A DNA stretch of 64,000 nt from Odontocerum albicorne. Lineage: Eukaryota > Arthropoda > Insecta > Trichoptera > Odontoceridae. Location: positions 3,003,011-3,067,010 of the forward strand of contig OX463842.1 of NCBI GenBank assembly GCA_949825065.1. The letters run 5' to 3'. The position numbers and the translations under genes were made by a program. Shown here piece after piece: positions 62,670-64,000 of this stretch (positions are counted from its first letter, which is position 1; every line of letters begins with the position of its first letter). A model generated the notes under the pieces. It was not told the origin of the DNA, did no database searches, and saw only the letters and a list, made by a program, of their open reading frames with translations.

Positions 62670-62955
62670 TATAAAATGGAGGACAAAGAAAGGGTCGTTT
62701 AGATGGTATGGAAATGTAGAGAGAATAAATGGCAAAGCAATTATACAAGTCAGAAGTGTAAGGTGTGCGTATAAGAGGTAGACTGAGGAAAGCGTGGCTG
62801 GATTAAACGCAACAGATTTGGAAAAAAAAAGAAGTGAAAAGTATACACAATTGAAAATCGTGGCTGACGAGATATATGAATGATCTGTTCTCCTTGCCTT
62901 TGAAGATATGTTCTCCTTGCTTACCCCGCAAGGGGCACGGCATGATGATATGTTA
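62670..62955 (+). mobile_element. RTE-like LINE relic
   Basis: Plus-strand frames give SFRWYGNVERINGKA and later TPQGARHDDML around the CCCGCAAGGGGCACGGC motif. This resembles the RW.GHVERMN and 3' end of RTE-like elements. It is decayed. Confidence 0.5.
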
Positions 62956-63164
62956 CATATGTTAAGTGTTATTTTTGGTATGAAATCAAACTGCAATATG
63001 CAAATAAATATATTTAATTTAATGAACGTTTTTTGGTTTTCACGAAAGATTTCGGAATTTCCAAAGAGCATTTTACAAGAATAAAGAAATCGTTTTTAAG
63101 TCAATTTCAAGTAGAAGTTAAGATTCACTCTAGATAGCAATGCCAAAGTTAGAGACTCAAGTAA

Positions 63165-63319
63165 TTAGTGCTTCTCATCGATCTTGATTCCGCAGACACT
63201 AAGGTCTGGAAGAACACCTTGACACTTGGCCTTCCAGCCGTTCCAAGCAGAGAATCCATGACGGTTCCAGATCATTTTGGCGCAGGTGGAAGAAGCGGTG
63301 ATATCATCAGTAATCAAGC
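63165..63319 (-). CDS. c-type lysozyme / lysozyme-like protein, last coding exon
   Basis: After an acceptor TACTTTATTTTCAG the exon enters in phase 1 and reads LITDDITASSTCAKMIWNRH, then GFSAWNGWKAKCQGVLPDLS and VCGIKIDEKH before TAA at 63165. This is the C-terminal part of a c-type lysozyme: the LLTDDI...CAK.I helix, the H.F.AW.GW..C segment and the final LPD...C. Three of the eight expected cysteines are in this exon. The catalytic Glu and Asp are encoded upstream, beyond the window edge, so whether it is an active muramidase or an inactive lysozyme-like protein cannot be decided. Such proteins are secreted immune or digestive factors in insects. The start of the gene is not in the visible 680 bp. 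Confidence 0.88.
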
Positions 63320-64000
63320 CTGAAAATAAAGTAGAAAATATGACTTGATAAATATAACATAAGAACAAAATATGATGACATCCGTAGCTGAGTTGTTTAC
63401 CCTTTCCGGTCCTTGACGCACGATCGTGCAAGCTATTTTAAAACAGTTATTCCGCTAGTATGTATTACATACCGGCACGCATCATGCGTCTAGGTCCTGA
63501 TAAATGCCGTTATTGTTTTGAAGTGCTCATTATGCCCAATGACAAAAAATCGAGTTAAAATTTAAAAAAAAAATTTGTCATTCAGGATTGAAAGGAGTAT
63601 GGTGTTTGTTTTGAAACCCGGAGAATGCGGGTTCGATTTCCAACAAAGGGCCACAGCCCAGTTACAATACTTACGAGCGCTAGAGGTCTGTGAGTGTTGG
63701 AGTCTCTTTAAGTGCGATCGTCAATTGTTTGAGAGATTATGTACTGCTTTCATTATACAGTGAGTGAAATGTTTAAAGGGGTATTCTACTATAGAAATGT
63801 GAAAAATATTGTTTTTTTGCATATTTTTAAAGTTTAAACCTTTAAGAATATGTTTTCAAAAGGAAATTTAAAAATTCTCAATATTTACGAAGTTAAAGCT
63901 ATAAATGAGGCAGGAATTACGCCGCACCGGAATGACTCGGACAATAATCTCAAAACTTTAAACGCGTTTATCTCGAAAATACTTTCTTCGACCTGGTCGA
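63320..64000. other. Lysozyme intron or flank; SINE-like B box only
   Basis: TTTGAAACCCGGAGAATGCG followed by GGTTCGATTTCCAAC at 63610-63645 is a SINE-like B box region on the plus strand. No upstream lysozyme exon is recognisable, so the intron probably extends past 64000. Confidence 0.45.

Overview
The window is eukaryotic nuclear DNA from an insect, most likely a moth or butterfly. It is AT-rich and has spliced genes with GT/AG introns. It is crowded with mariner, piggyBac-like, Harbinger-like, Tigger-like and hAT-like transposons, several non-LTR retrotransposon families and tRNA-derived SINEs. The lepidopteran assignment is an inference from the retrotransposon style and from a lysozyme exon resembling lepidopteran proteins. 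The animal assignment is firm because a sarcoglycan gene is present.

Two protein-coding genes of the host can be supported, both on the minus strand. The first is a complete-looking delta/gamma-sarcoglycan gene. Its five coding exons are at 38540-38262, 35908-35719, 29955-29763, 28324-28201 and 25751-25563, with consistent intron phases (0, 1, 2, 0) and a predicted product of 324 residues. It is a type II membrane protein of the dystrophin-associated complex. The second is the terminal coding exon of a c-type lysozyme or lysozyme-like protein at 63319-63165; the rest of that gene should lie beyond the right edge.

The remainder is repeats. From left to right: 1-5 kb holds two Harbinger-like elements that carry a MADF-type first exon, a 42-bp tandem array and LINE debris. 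5-13 kb has nested CR1-like and RTE-like LINE fragments. 13-17 kb has a piggyBac-like MITE, a 25-bp array, a 600-bp trinucleotide tract and an unclassified TIR element. 17-24 kb has retroposons, a family of repeats with hammerhead-like cores and a second full piggyBac-like MITE. 24-38.5 kb is the sarcoglycan gene, whose introns and 3' flank hold mariner relics, a MITE, a hAT-like element with an 8-bp target duplication and LINE cargo, Jockey-like and RTE-like LINE ends, and a foldback element. 39-48.5 kb has SINEs, a Tigger-like element, a LINE insertion with a perfect 20-bp target duplication, a second foldback and a 40-bp minisatellite. 48.5-54 kb has further tandem arrays, mariner relics and a (TA)n tract interrupted by a 200-N assembly gap. 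54-62.5 kb has a third Harbinger copy, a 243-bp near-identical inverted duplication and a rearranged SINE duplication.

I found no operon, defence system, CRISPR array or clearly new multi-gene system. The most interesting signals are: repeats with hammerhead-ribozyme-like cores; a SINE family that shares its 3' hairpin tail with a CR1-like LINE; Harbinger-like elements that keep a MADF exon and its splice donor; the hAT-like element that carries LINE sequence; and a cysteine cluster in the cytoplasmic tail of the sarcoglycan.
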